Shown here in pieces: positions 53,752-64,000 of a DNA stretch of 64,000 nucleotides. Under the pieces are notes generated by a model. That model was not told the origin of the DNA. It was given only the letters and a program-made list of their open reading frames with translations, and ran no database searches. A program made the position numbers and the translations under genes. Origin of the DNA: CALJXB01 sp965225935 (GTDB lineage Bacteria; Pseudomonadota; Alphaproteobacteria; Kiloniellales; JAKSDN01); NCBI GenBank assembly GCA_965225935.1, contig CBDDCC010000018.1:1-64000 (forward strand), written 5' to 3'. Within the stretch, counting starts at the first letter, position 1. Each line of letters opens with the position of its first letter.

Positions 53752-55341
53752 TCAGGACTTGGACACGCCGCCGAGCAAGAGGAAGAAGGACGGCTGCAGC
53801 TTGAAGCCGGATACCCGGTCGCTGGTCACCGCATTCTGCTTCCAGTTGGCGATGAAGGCCCAGGGCGCATCCTCCTGCACGATCTCCTGCATCTCCTTGT
53901 AGAGCTTGGCACGCTCCGCCTGGTCGGTCGAGCGGCGGGCCGCCTCCAGCAGCTCGTCGACCTTCGGGTTGGAGTAGTAGCCCGAGTTGAAGCCGCCCTT
54001 TTCGGGGAAGGCGCCGGTGCGCAAAGCCAGATAGGGCAGCGTGTCCGGATCATTGGTCATCCAGGCCATTTCCGCCATGTCAGCCTCGCCCTCGAGGCCG
54101 GGGTTGACCTTGCCGAGGAAGGTATTCCACTCGTAGGTCTCGATCTCGACGTCCAGTCCCACCTCGGCGAGATCGGCCTGGATCGCCGTGCCCATCGGCA
54201 CCGGGTCCAGCATCCCCGATCCGCCTTCGGTGACGTAGAAGGTGAGCGTCGCACCCTCGGCACCGGCGTCCTTGATCAGCTCGCGCGCCTTGTCCGGGTC
54301 GTGCGGGTAGGGCTGCAGGTTCTCGTTGTAGGCCCACGAGAAGGCCGGCGGCGTCGGGCCGGCGGCCACCTGGGCCGTTCCCTGCAGGACGTTGTCGACG
54401 AGGGATTGCTTGTCGATCGCGTAGTTCACCGCCTGTCGCACCCGCTTGTCCGCGAAGGGACCCTCCTTGGCGTTGAGGATCAGGAACCAGACGTGCGGCC
54501 CGGCCTGCTCGTGCACGGCATAGGTCGCGTCCCCGGCGAAGGTGGCGACGTTGTCCGGCGGCACCTCGACCATCAGGTCGATGCCGCCCGAGAGCATCTC
54601 GGCCACGCGTGTGTTGGCGTCGGTGATCGGGCGGAACACCACCGCCTCGAGGGACGGCGCGCCGTCCCAATAGGCGTCGTTGCGCACCGCGACGACCTTT
54701 GCGTTGCTCTCCCACTCCGCGAACTGGAACGGGCCGGTGCCCGACGGATTGCGTCCGAAGTCCTTGCCGTGCTGCGCGACGGCGGCCGGAGACACGATCA
54801 GCCCGGTCGGGTAGGCCAGATTCGAAAGGAAGGGCGCATAGGGCTCGTTCAAGGTGAAGACAACCGTCCTGTCGTCCTTGGCCTCTACCGAATCGATGGC
54901 GCTGAAGAAGAACGAGAGCGGGAAAGGCCCGGTGTCGTGATAGGGGTGGTTCTCGTCGAGCATGCGGTCGAAGGTGAACTTTACGGCCTCCGCGTTGAGC
55001 GGACTGCCGTCGTGGAAGGCAATGCCGTCTCGCAGCGTGAAGCTGTAGGTCAGGCCGTCCTCGCTGATGGTCCAGGATTCGGCCAGCCCCGGCTCGACCT
55101 CCAGGGTGCCGTCCTTGTAGCGCACAAGGCCGTCGTAGAGGTTCATCAGAATGCGGAAGTCGTTGACCGCCGTCACCGTCGACGGATCGAGCGACTTGGG
55201 CTCGGCGATCTGGCCCACCACCAACACGTTGGGCGGGGTCTGGGCCTGGGCCTCGGGCAAACCAAAGACGCTCAAAGCCGCCAGGCCCAACGCGGCGAGA
55301 CAGCTGCGCGCGCATTTCACTGCGCCAAAATCCATAGGCAT
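53752..55341 (-). CDS. periplasmic solute-binding protein, family 5 (peptide/amide type)
   Basis: 529 residues from ATG 55341, selected because GGAG lies 9 bases upstream; a longer start at 55365 adds eight residues. A signal peptide ends near EAQA-QTPP. LVVGQIAEPKSLDPSTVTAV is the family-5 opening, and SWTISEDGLTYSFTLRDGIA followed by FHDGSPLNAEAVKFTFDRML is the classical signature. It delivers substrate to the permease. The genes next to it (M20 amidohydrolase, FCD regulator) suggest peptides, N-carbamoyl amino acids or a similar nitrogen source. Confidence 0.93.
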   Translation of the reverse strand: MPMDFGAVKCARSCLAALGLAALSVFGLPEAQAQTPPNVLVVGQIAEPKSLDPSTVTAVNDFRILMNLYDGLVRYKDGTLEVEPGLAESWTISEDGLTYSFTLRDGIAFHDGSPLNAEAVKFTFDRMLDENHPYHDTGPFPLSFFFSAIDSVEAKDDRTVVFTLNEPYAPFLSNLAYPTGLIVSPAAVAQHGKDFGRNPSGTGPFQFAEWESNAKVVAVRNDAYWDGAPSLEAVVFRPITDANTRVAEMLSGGIDLMVEVPPDNVATFAGDATYAVHEQAGPHVWFLILNAKEGPFADKRVRQAVNYAIDKQSLVDNVLQGTAQVAAGPTPPAFSWAYNENLQPYPHDPDKARELIKDAGAEGATLTFYVTEGGSGMLDPVPMGTAIQADLAEVGLDVEIETYEWNTFLGKVNPGLEGEADMAEMAWMTNDPDTLPYLALRTGAFPEKGGFNSGYYSNPKVDELLEAARRSTDQAERAKLYKEMQEIVQEDAPWAFIANWKQNAVTSDRVSGFKLQPSFFLLLGGVSKS

Positions 55342-55383
55342 CGTGATCGTCTCCTGCTCTTGCATTAGCCTCCAGGATTATAA

Positions 55384-55427
55384 TTATCATAATAAAATAG
55401 TATTCGACAAGATTTTATCATGATAAA
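55384..55427. promoter_or_regulatory. paired AT-rich operator in the divergent transporter/hydrolase promoter
   Basis: TTATCATAATAA at 55384-55395 and TTATCATGATAA at 55415-55426 differ at one position. The second is the core of a perfect 14-bp palindrome (55414-55427). The copies start 31 bp apart, about three helical turns. The 94-base gap between the two divergent start codons is far AT-richer than its surroundings. Dyads of this size fit FCD-type GntR dimers, and such a regulator is encoded at the end of the transporter operon. Confidence 0.6.
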
Positions 55428-55435
55428 TAGGAACC

Positions 55436-56791
55436 ATGGGGAGGACGGGCAGAAACAAGGATACGGAGCCCCAGGCCGGCACCGGCGGCAGCGGTTCGCG
55501 CCTGGCCATCGACCTTGATCGCCTGAAGGCGCGCCTGACGGCGCTTGCCGAGATCGGCGCGGACCCTTCTGGCCAAGGCGTCCACCGCCCGAGCTTTTCG
55601 CCGGCGGACATGGAGGCACGGCGCTGGCTCGACGGGCAGATGTCCGCCATCGGGCTGCGGACGCGCATGGACGCGGTCGGCAACGTGATCGGGCGTTGGG
55701 AGGTCGGCCGGGGACCGGCGGTCCTCCTGGGCTCCCATCTCGACAGCGTGCCCCACGGCGGTGCCTTCGACGGCGCGTTGGGGGTGGTCGCTGCGCTCGA
55801 ATGCGTCGAGACCTTGATGGACGCCGGCCTGGCGCCCGCCGCGCCCGTCGAGGTGATCGGCACCAGCGAGGAAGAGGGCCGCTTCGGCGGCATGCTCGGC
55901 GCCCAAGCCATGGCCGGCGTCGTGCCCGAGGCCTGGTTCCATGACGCGGAGGACGACGAGGGCGTGAAGCTGACCGACGCCATGCGCCGGGCCGGGCTGG
56001 ACCCGGACGCCTATCCCACGGCGCGGCGCGACCCGGCGGAGGTCAAGGCCTTTCTGGAGCTGCACATCGAACAGGGACCGGTGCTGGAGCGAAGCGGCCG
56101 GCCGGTGGGGATCGTCGAGGGCATATCTGGCGTCTTCAACTGGGGCGTGGTCATGACGGGTAGCGCCAACCACGCCGGCACCACTCCCATGGACCTGCGG
56201 CAGGACGCCTTTCGCGGGCTTGCCGACTTCGCCGCCGAGGTCCCGGAGATCCTGGCGCGGCACGGCACCCGGGCCAGCCGCCTGACCGTCGGCAGGGTGG
56301 CGCTGCAACCCAACTATCCCCACACCGTGCCGGGGCGCGCCGAGTTCTCTATCGTCGGGCGCGACATGGAGGAGCCGGTCATGGCGGCGCTCGCCACGGC
56401 CTGCCGCGCGGCCTTGAACAGCGCCGCAGAGCGCAACGGCCTGGGCCTGGAGATCGGCGAAGCGAGTTGGCTGCCGCCGATTCCCTGCCACGACGACATC
56501 GTGGCGGCCTTCGCGCGGCAGGCCGCGGCACTCGGCCTCGAGGCGCCGGTCCTGCCGAGCGGCGCCGGGCACGATACCCAGATGATGACGCAGCTCGCCC
56601 CTGCCGGAATGATCTTCGTGGCCAGCTGCGGCGGGATCAGCCACGCTCCGGACGAGCACAGCGACTGGCCGGACATCGAGGCCGGCGCCAACCTGCTGCT
56701 GCACACGCTCCTGGACGTGGCGCGCCTCGATCCGGATGGCGCTCGATGCGGGGCCGCGCAAGAGGGACGCGGGGCCGCGCAAGAGGAATGA
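55436..56791 (+). CDS. M20-family Zn-dependent amidohydrolase (hydantoinase/carbamoylase type)
   Basis: 451 residues. LLGSHLDSVPHGGAFDGALG gives the first His and the bridging Asp, VIGTSEEEGRFGGMLGAQAM the catalytic and metal Glu pair, ELHIEQGPVLE another His, and SCGGISHAPDEHSDWPDIE the last ligand. This pattern fits N-carbamoyl-L-amino-acid hydrolases, allantoate amidohydrolases and beta-ureidopropionases, which are hard to separate by eye. It is divergent from the transporter and probably hydrolyses its cargo. The C-terminal tail repeats GAAQEGRGAAQEE, a short duplication outside the fold. Confidence 0.88.
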   Translation: MGRTGRNKDTEPQAGTGGSGSRLAIDLDRLKARLTALAEIGADPSGQGVHRPSFSPADMEARRWLDGQMSAIGLRTRMDAVGNVIGRWEVGRGPAVLLGSHLDSVPHGGAFDGALGVVAALECVETLMDAGLAPAAPVEVIGTSEEEGRFGGMLGAQAMAGVVPEAWFHDAEDDEGVKLTDAMRRAGLDPDAYPTARRDPAEVKAFLELHIEQGPVLERSGRPVGIVEGISGVFNWGVVMTGSANHAGTTPMDLRQDAFRGLADFAAEVPEILARHGTRASRLTVGRVALQPNYPHTVPGRAEFSIVGRDMEEPVMAALATACRAALNSAAERNGLGLEIGEASWLPPIPCHDDIVAAFARQAAALGLEAPVLPSGAGHDTQMMTQLAPAGMIFVASCGGISHAPDEHSDWPDIEAGANLLLHTLLDVARLDPDGARCGAAQEGRGAAQEE

Positions 56792-57407
56792 GCCGGTTGA
56801 CCGGCGCTGGAGGTGCGGGGAGTGCAGCCCGCTTCCTATTGCCGCCACGACCATGAACGCCTCTGATCACGGACATCAGTGCATCAACACAGGCTCCCCC
56901 CGCTAGGTCTTATGGATGTGCAACAGCCTACTTTAATTTCCCCGTTTGATCTGTGAGTTCTCTAGTGACGAAGTTTGGCAAGGAAGTAGACATAGAAGAC
57001 GGCAGGAGCGAAACGTGCAGGCCCGCTGCGACGAGATTGGCGACCCAGCATGTTTCCTCCGATTCGGTTTACGGCTTGAGAGAAGCCAGGTCTTCGGCTG
57101 GCGGCGGTGATTGAGTCGAGAAGGCCAAGACCGACATCCGTCTTGCGCAACAGGAACCATCCGTTTGTAACATCCCTCATGACCTAGGTTCGGGAGAACG
57201 GGTCAAGTCCAGTAAACCGCCGCCCAACCGCCGCGCAGCCCCGACGCCAGCGAAGACTCGCGCCACCCAAACCAGAACCGCCATCAAAGCCGCCGAACCG
57301 GCTGCCTTGGAACCCTTCGTGACGAATCCGGCTTGGCCACTCTTGGAATCTGACGCATGTTCGTGGTATGTTCTACACGCTTGCCGTCCGGACAGTGATG
57401 GGCGGGC
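56792..57407. other. intergenic region, no convincing gene
   Basis: About 615 bases with uneven base composition. Frames of 72 and 113 codons on the minus strand (56962-57180 and 57177-57518) have no recognisable motif and unusual composition, so I do not call them. The region may be eroded insertion DNA, but no terminal repeats or transposase motifs are readable. Confidence 0.45.
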
Positions 57408-58076
57408 GTGCAGTTGTGGAGTGTCCACGTGCAATTTGCCTTCAAGTTCTATGATGATGTGCCACCCGGGTCCAAGCGATCCGAACGCCTGTTTTTCGCG
57501 TTGTTTCCAACCCCCCAAACATCAATTTGCGTGGGGCGGTTCACCGACCGGTTCCTTCGCGAAAACCATCTACGGGACAGGCGGCTGAGGGCAGAGCGTT
57601 TGCATGTCTCGTTGCATTATGTTGGAGATTACAGGCGTCTGCATGGCAAGCACATCTATGCGGCGACGCAGGCCGGTAACGCCGTCTCAATGCGGCCGTT
57701 CGAAGTTGCCTGTCGCTTTGTCACGGGTTTCAAGGGCGCACCATCGGCTGGCGGCAAGGCGCGCAAGCGGCCTCTGGTGCTGCTTTGTGAGGGAGACGGG
57801 CTGTTTGAACTCCACCGGATCCTCGGTGCTGCGATGGAGAAGAACGGAATCAGGGCATCGGATCACTTTCGGCCGCACATCACATTGTCCTATGGCTGGA
57901 AGCAGACACCCGTTCAGACAATTGAGCCCATTCGCTTTAGGATCAACGACTTTACCCTCGTCCATAGCAGACTGTGGCTAACGCACTATGAAGTCATTGA
58001 GCGTTGGCCGTTGCGAAATGGGGCCTTGTCTTCGACCACAGGACCAATCGACATTCAGATGTCGGGCGTGTCGTGA
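57408..58076 (+). CDS. 2'-5' RNA ligase / cyclic phosphodiesterase family protein
   Basis: 222 residues from a GTG (a GTG at 57429 is also possible). The two HxS/T motifs of the 2H phosphoesterase fold are in RLHVSLHYVGDY and HFRPHITLSYGW. RLFFALFPTPQT at the N-terminus is the standard opening of LigT/ThpR proteins. The family hydrolyses 2',3'-cyclic phosphates on RNA ends. It is monocistronic and less GC-rich than the housekeeping genes. Confidence 0.85.
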   Translation: MQLWSVHVQFAFKFYDDVPPGSKRSERLFFALFPTPQTSICVGRFTDRFLRENHLRDRRLRAERLHVSLHYVGDYRRLHGKHIYAATQAGNAVSMRPFEVACRFVTGFKGAPSAGGKARKRPLVLLCEGDGLFELHRILGAAMEKNGIRASDHFRPHITLSYGWKQTPVQTIEPIRFRINDFTLVHSRLWLTHYEVIERWPLRNGALSSTTGPIDIQMSGVS

Positions 58077-58605
58077 ACCTGGCACGGGCACGATCGAATC
58101 AGGCGCCAGTCCCCGCCAATCGATAGGCGCTGTTTGGATGCGAGGTATCTCAGCTCAGACCGTGGCGGATGCATTCGAGTGAATTCTGTTCACATGATGG
58201 ATGGCGCGCGGTTGGTTCACGTGGTCTGGGAGGAAGGTGGACTTCCGCTCAAAGTCCGGGGACCGATGCCGAGCGCCAGAGTAACCGAGGCTGTTTTGGC
58301 CGGGATGGTGTGCTCTTTGCCGATCTCTGCGCGCGAACCGCGCTGCGCCCCAGCCAGCAGGTCCGGGGTGTCCGCGGCAGAACTTTGCCGAGCATTTCGA
58401 TGGCCTGTCCGGTATTGTTGAAGATCTGGGTTCTTGTCTCGGGCGGCCCATCTGAAAAGCGCTGGTGTCCGCCTGAATCGCTCTTGCCGTCTTACTACTT
58501 ATCCACAAAAAGACGCTGGAAACGGTGAGCTGACGAGCTGAGTTGCGCCATAATCGCACGCTCAGGGCTTGCCGCGCCCGGCGCCAGTCTGAAGGACATT
58601 CAGCC
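58077..58605. other. intergenic region upstream of the helicase fusion gene
   Basis: About 530 bases with overlapping short frames on both strands and no family motifs. No repeats stand out. The promoter of the 58606 gene presumably lies at its right end, where GAAGGA precedes the start codon. Confidence 0.45.
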
Positions 58606-61740
<3,135 letters not shown>

Positions 61741-61773
61741 CCGCGGCGGCGTGTGCGGCGTCTCATGCTGTCT

Positions 61774-62092
61774 GTGCTCAAGGCCATGCGGTTCGCCAAG
61801 GCGCCGAGCTGGTCGAGACCAGTATCGCCGAGACCTTCAGTTTCTACGCCTTCCCAGACCAGCACTGGATCAAGCTGAAGACCAACAACCCGCTTGAGCG
61901 CATCATGCGACAGATCCGGCGCCGGACCCGGGTCGTCGGGGCCTTTCCCGACGGCCACGCCCTCCGGGCCGTTCGCTTCGCGAACCCCTCAACCTGGCCG
62001 CGGCCAGGTTGAGGCACATCGCCGGCACCCGCTGGTCAACCAAGCGTTACATGAACATGAACCTGCTCAAGCAGCAAAGCATGACAGCCTGA
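61774..62092 (+). pseudogene. IS256-family transposase C-terminal remnant with two frameshifts
   Basis: The sequence reads LKAMRFAKA, shifts frame to ELVETSIAETFSFYAFPDQH, WIKLKTNNPLERIMRQIRRR and TRVVGAFPDGHA, then shifts again to LNLAAARLRHIAGTRWSTKR and YMNMNLLKQ before a stop. This is the conserved C-terminus of IS256/Mutator-type transposases. The N-terminal two thirds, including most of the catalytic residues, are missing. It begins about 35 bases after the helicase gene. Confidence 0.85.
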
Positions 62093-62149
62093 TTGGATCA
62101 GCCACCAACTCAAAACAAAAAGTGCGAAAGATCCTGAACACGACCCCAG

Positions 62150-62251
62150 ATCTGGCTGGTCTCGTTCCTCAACCATGATCTAGGCTTCTTCGGGGCCAAC
62201 GAGGGCCGGGTCGAACCGGCCCCAAATCCCTTCGCCCCGGAGAAAGTGTAA
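62150..62251 (+). pseudogene. IS481-type transposase C-terminal fragment
   Basis: An open frame of 33 codons reads IWLVSFLNHDLGFFGANEGR and VEPAPNPFAPEKV before a stop. This resembles the last residues of IS481-family transposases (compare DLGYIDLE near 33600 in this window). It is followed by sequence with CCGGAG/CTCCGG motifs like the ends of such elements. Only the C-terminal tip remains, abutting the IS256 fragment. Confidence 0.6.
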
Positions 62252-62307
62252 ACCGTCTCTCCGGAATCAACTGCAAACCATGTGCCCGGAATGGACCAAC
62301 GGGTCGG

Positions 62308-62354
<47 letters not shown>

Positions 62355-62407
62355 AATGGACTCCATTATTAATACATTGATATTGCGTAATAAAAAAATA
62401 GAAAATG

Positions 62408-62431
62408 TGAAAGTGTGTATGAAAGTGTGTA
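62408..62431 (+). repeat. perfect tandem duplication of a 12-bp unit between the tRNA pieces
   Basis: TGAAAGTGTGTA occurs twice without a gap (62408-62419 and 62420-62431) in AT-rich DNA between the tRNA-Arg fragment and the intact tRNA-Arg gene. It could be a recombinase arm-type site or simple slippage. Confidence 0.7.
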
Positions 62432-62454
62432 AATTTCGGCGATTCGCGACGGGG

Positions 62455-62531
62455 TGGCCTCCCCGAGAGGATTCGAACCTCTGACCTGCTGCTTAGGAGG
62501 CAGCCGCTCTATCCTGCTGAGCTACGGGGAG
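62455..62531 (-). tRNA. tRNA-Arg (CCT)
   Basis: Complete on the minus strand: acceptor CTCCCCG/CGGGGAG, D-stem GCTC/GAGC, anticodon stem GCTGC/GCAGC with loop CTCCTAA (anticodon CCT), T-arm AGAGG-TTCGAAT-CCTCT, discriminator G and encoded CCA. All stems pair. Its sequence differs from the tRNA-Arg fragment 100 bases away, so the two are not simple duplicates. Confidence 0.93.
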
Positions 62532-62621
62532 TCGCGAGATTAAAGATACCTGTCTGCATTAAATAGTGGAAGACCAAACCGGTCGATGCCCTATAAGCCG
62601 TATGATCTCGCCTCACTATTT

Positions 62622-62674
62622 TGGCGACTTTCAGATTATGAGCCTATCGAGCTACCAAACTGCTCCACCCCGCT
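62622..62674 (-). other. degenerate 5' half of an initiator-tRNA-like gene
   Basis: On the minus strand GCGGGGTGGAGCAGTTTGGT followed by AGCTCG is nearly identical to the 5' half of bacterial tRNA-fMet, with the loop CTCATAA (anticodon CAT). The anticodon stem is mispaired at its base and the T-arm is not recognisable further on. It is probably a tRNA pseudogene, or a tRNA carried by mobile DNA. Confidence 0.65.
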
Positions 62675-62772
62675 CCGCAAAAGTAGCTATTTCATACCAT
62701 TTTTGCAACCATTTATAGATATGATGTGAAGCCTAGCCGCCATGCTCTCGGCGTGCTGGCCTGCACCGGCGG

Positions 62773-63462
62773 CTAACGCACCTTGTTGAAGGTGTCGCTC
62801 AAGCTGCGCCCACGGCCCTGATCGCGATCACCGCGCTCGCGTTCCTTTTCTTCCTGTTTTTCCTTTTTCTTGATCTTGGTGACGGTACGAACAATCGCCT
62901 CTGCCTTTGCCGGATCGAGATTGGCAGTATTCCGAAAATCCGTCTTGGCCTTTCCCGCTATAGCAGACCGGCCAAAATCCTGACGGGCTTTTGGTTCCTG
63001 TTCCGGCGTTGCGGCGCGACCGAATTCCGGGGACGCCTGGCTGCGGGTCATGCGCCGCGTATTGTCCCTGAATTGAGCCAGCTTCTCTTGCTGCTGCTCT
63101 GCTCTCTGCTGCTCCAGCTTTTCAAGGAAACGGAGTCTGTCTTCGAGTTGGGTGAGCGCCAGGGCCGTTACTTTGTGCTGTTGGTCTACGGCATTCTGCG
63201 CCAGTTGCCGCAGATAGGGGTTTCTGATCCTGAAGGGCGGATCGTAGTTTCTGGCAGGCTGGGGGTGTCTTTGGTTGGCTTCGTCATATTCGGCTCTTTT
63301 CTCGCCTGCTTTGCGTTTCTGTTCTTCCTTTGCTTTTTCCTGTGTTCTTACAAACTCCGCGTACTGCGCTTTTTGCGCTTCTGAAAGTTGGGTCTCCAGA
63401 AAAGCGATCTTGTCCGCAGCCTTCTTGAAGGCCGGTCCCGCCAAATGTTCGGGCTGTTTCAT
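62773..63462 (-). CDS. hypothetical highly charged coiled-coil protein
   Basis: 229 residues, not recognised. It is rich in Lys, Glu, Gln and Arg with long predicted helices (FLETQLSEAQKAQYAEFVRT, then LEDRLRFLEKLEQQRAEQQQ) and a basic tail (KIKKKEKQEEKERERGDRD). There is no signal peptide or membrane segment. Composition and AT content differ from the chromosomal genes to the left, and it follows tRNA scars, so it probably belongs to an integrated element. It diverges from the next gene over 84 bases. Confidence 0.6.
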   Translation of the reverse strand: MKQPEHLAGPAFKKAADKIAFLETQLSEAQKAQYAEFVRTQEKAKEEQKRKAGEKRAEYDEANQRHPQPARNYDPPFRIRNPYLRQLAQNAVDQQHKVTALALTQLEDRLRFLEKLEQQRAEQQQEKLAQFRDNTRRMTRSQASPEFGRAATPEQEPKARQDFGRSAIAGKAKTDFRNTANLDPAKAEAIVRTVTKIKKKEKQEEKERERGDRDQGRGRSLSDTFNKVR

Positions 63463-63483
63463 GGCAGTAACGCCATGTAAAAA

Positions 63484-63513
63484 TTGACGAAAGTGGGCTT
63501 TTTATGCGATAAT
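63484..63513 (+). promoter_or_regulatory. sigma70-type promoter for the 63547 gene
   Basis: TTGACG at 63484-63489 and GATAAT at 63508-63513 are separated by 18 bases. The start codon at 63547 is preceded by AAAGGTGGT, a strong ribosome binding site. Such consensus signals are not evident before other genes in the window. Confidence 0.6.
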
Positions 63514-63546
63514 TTATTGAATTCATTAAATAAAGGTGGTGTTTTT

Positions 63547-63834
63547 ATGACAGAGAATTTGCGTTTTGTTGATTTTTTCGGTGATCGTTTAAGAGTGGAA
63601 TGCGGGGAGCCTATAACGGACGAATTTACCGCGCTCGGCGATAAAGTAATTGCCGATAATGACGGGGCTCTTGAGCCGGTTGCTGTGACCACCGGCATGG
63701 CGCTAGCCAGCATGAAGCTGTGCGAGGAACACGACCCGCTACGCTATTACGAGTTCTTGCTGGCGCTTTGTGGCGATGTCCATGATGAAATCGACCGCGT
63801 CAAAGACAACATGAAACTTCCCACTGTCCGCTAG
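63547..63834 (+). CDS. hypothetical small acidic protein
   Basis: 95 residues from ATG 63547, not recognised. It is acidic, with FVDFFGDRLRVECGEPITDE at the start and a helical C-terminal half (MALASMKLCEEHDPLRYYEF). The start is set by the ribosome binding site AAAGGTGGT; a further in-frame start at 63484 lies inside the promoter. It probably belongs to the same mobile segment as the charged protein next to it. Confidence 0.6.
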   Translation: MTENLRFVDFFGDRLRVECGEPITDEFTALGDKVIADNDGALEPVAVTTGMALASMKLCEEHDPLRYYEFLLALCGDVHDEIDRVKDNMKLPTVR

Positions 63835-64000
63835 GACCAGGGCGCAGTGTAGCGCCGTGCCCTGCTCAGGCCAACTCTAACTATCGATACCTTGCGTTCC
63901 TTCTGCGCGCCTTGCGCGCATGGAATCCCCCTTCCCTTCTTTGCCTGCTTCGTATGGAGCCACCGCCGCCCTCACGCCGGAACGGGCGGCGTGACTCCAT

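Noticed and set aside
55365..55983. Antisense frames across the M20 hydrolase start
   Set aside because: They cover the AT-rich operator and the N-terminus of a well-supported gene in the other direction and have no family features.
57177..57518. 113-codon minus-strand frame, and the 72-codon frame at 56962-57180
   Set aside because: The first overlaps the start of the RNA-ligase-family gene. Neither has motifs or a convincing ribosome binding site.
63960..64000. GC-rich inverted repeat (CGCCGCCC/GGGCGGCG) at the window end as a terminator
   Set aside because: The arms are short, there is no T-run in view, and the window stops before the context can be judged.

Overview
The window looks like a chromosomal segment of a high-GC alphaproteobacterium, most likely a Rhodospirillales/Kiloniellales-type organism. 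The basis is gene order and family content: htpX, an SDHAF4/DUF1674 gene, rsmB, rpe, a heparinase II/III gene and purH in a row; gpsA, tsaD, hemC, hemD, a mitofilin-like gene and a HemY-N gene in a row; a 1,612-residue NAD-glutamate dehydrogenase; and a GTTC-N7-GTTC LexA-type box. This assignment is inferred from synteny, not from a database search.

Layout. 1-2.0 kb: the end of a MotA/TolQ/ExbB-like channel gene with three small overlapping genes. 2.1-33.3 kb: mostly housekeeping genes (glutamate dehydrogenase, purine synthesis, rRNA methylation, acetyl-CoA synthetase, haem synthesis, t6A tRNA modification) with a pocket of acetyltransferase, PaiB, PNPOx and MocR genes at 16.7-21.3 kb. Two genes here are broken: a heparinase with a one-base frameshift and a LysE exporter with an internal deletion. 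33.4 kb: tRNA-Thr(CGT), followed by a decayed IS481-type transposase.

34.4-48.6 kb is the most unusual part. Two convergent gene sets encode what looks like one electron-transfer and signalling system. On the plus strand: a small lipoprotein, a secreted pentahaem cytochrome c and a beta-barrel-like outer-membrane protein with a 37-residue tandem-repeat linker. On the minus strand: a class III nucleotide cyclase, a tetrahaem cytochrome, a protein joining two cyclic-nucleotide-binding regions to four [4Fe-4S] clusters, a dihaem b membrane protein, a decahaem cytochrome with a cytoplasmic cysteine-rich tail, and a membrane-anchored flavin/[2Fe-2S] reductase. Three of the minus-strand genes overlap by one base each. 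My working model is cyclic-nucleotide-gated electron exchange between NAD(P)H and the cell surface. Direction of flow and substrate cannot be read from sequence.

48.9-56.8 kb: a GntR/FCD-regulated peptide- or amide-type ABC transporter, including a natural permease-ATPase fusion, divergent from an M20 carbamoylase/hydantoinase-type hydrolase, with a paired AT-rich operator between them. 57.4-61.7 kb: a 2'-5' RNA ligase-family protein and an EndoQ-like/UvrD helicase fusion.

61.7-64.0 kb is a mobile-DNA junction: IS256 and IS481 remnants, the 3' part of a tRNA-Arg gene, an intact tRNA-Arg(CCT), a degenerate tRNA-fMet-like half, and two unrecognised genes in AT-richer DNA.
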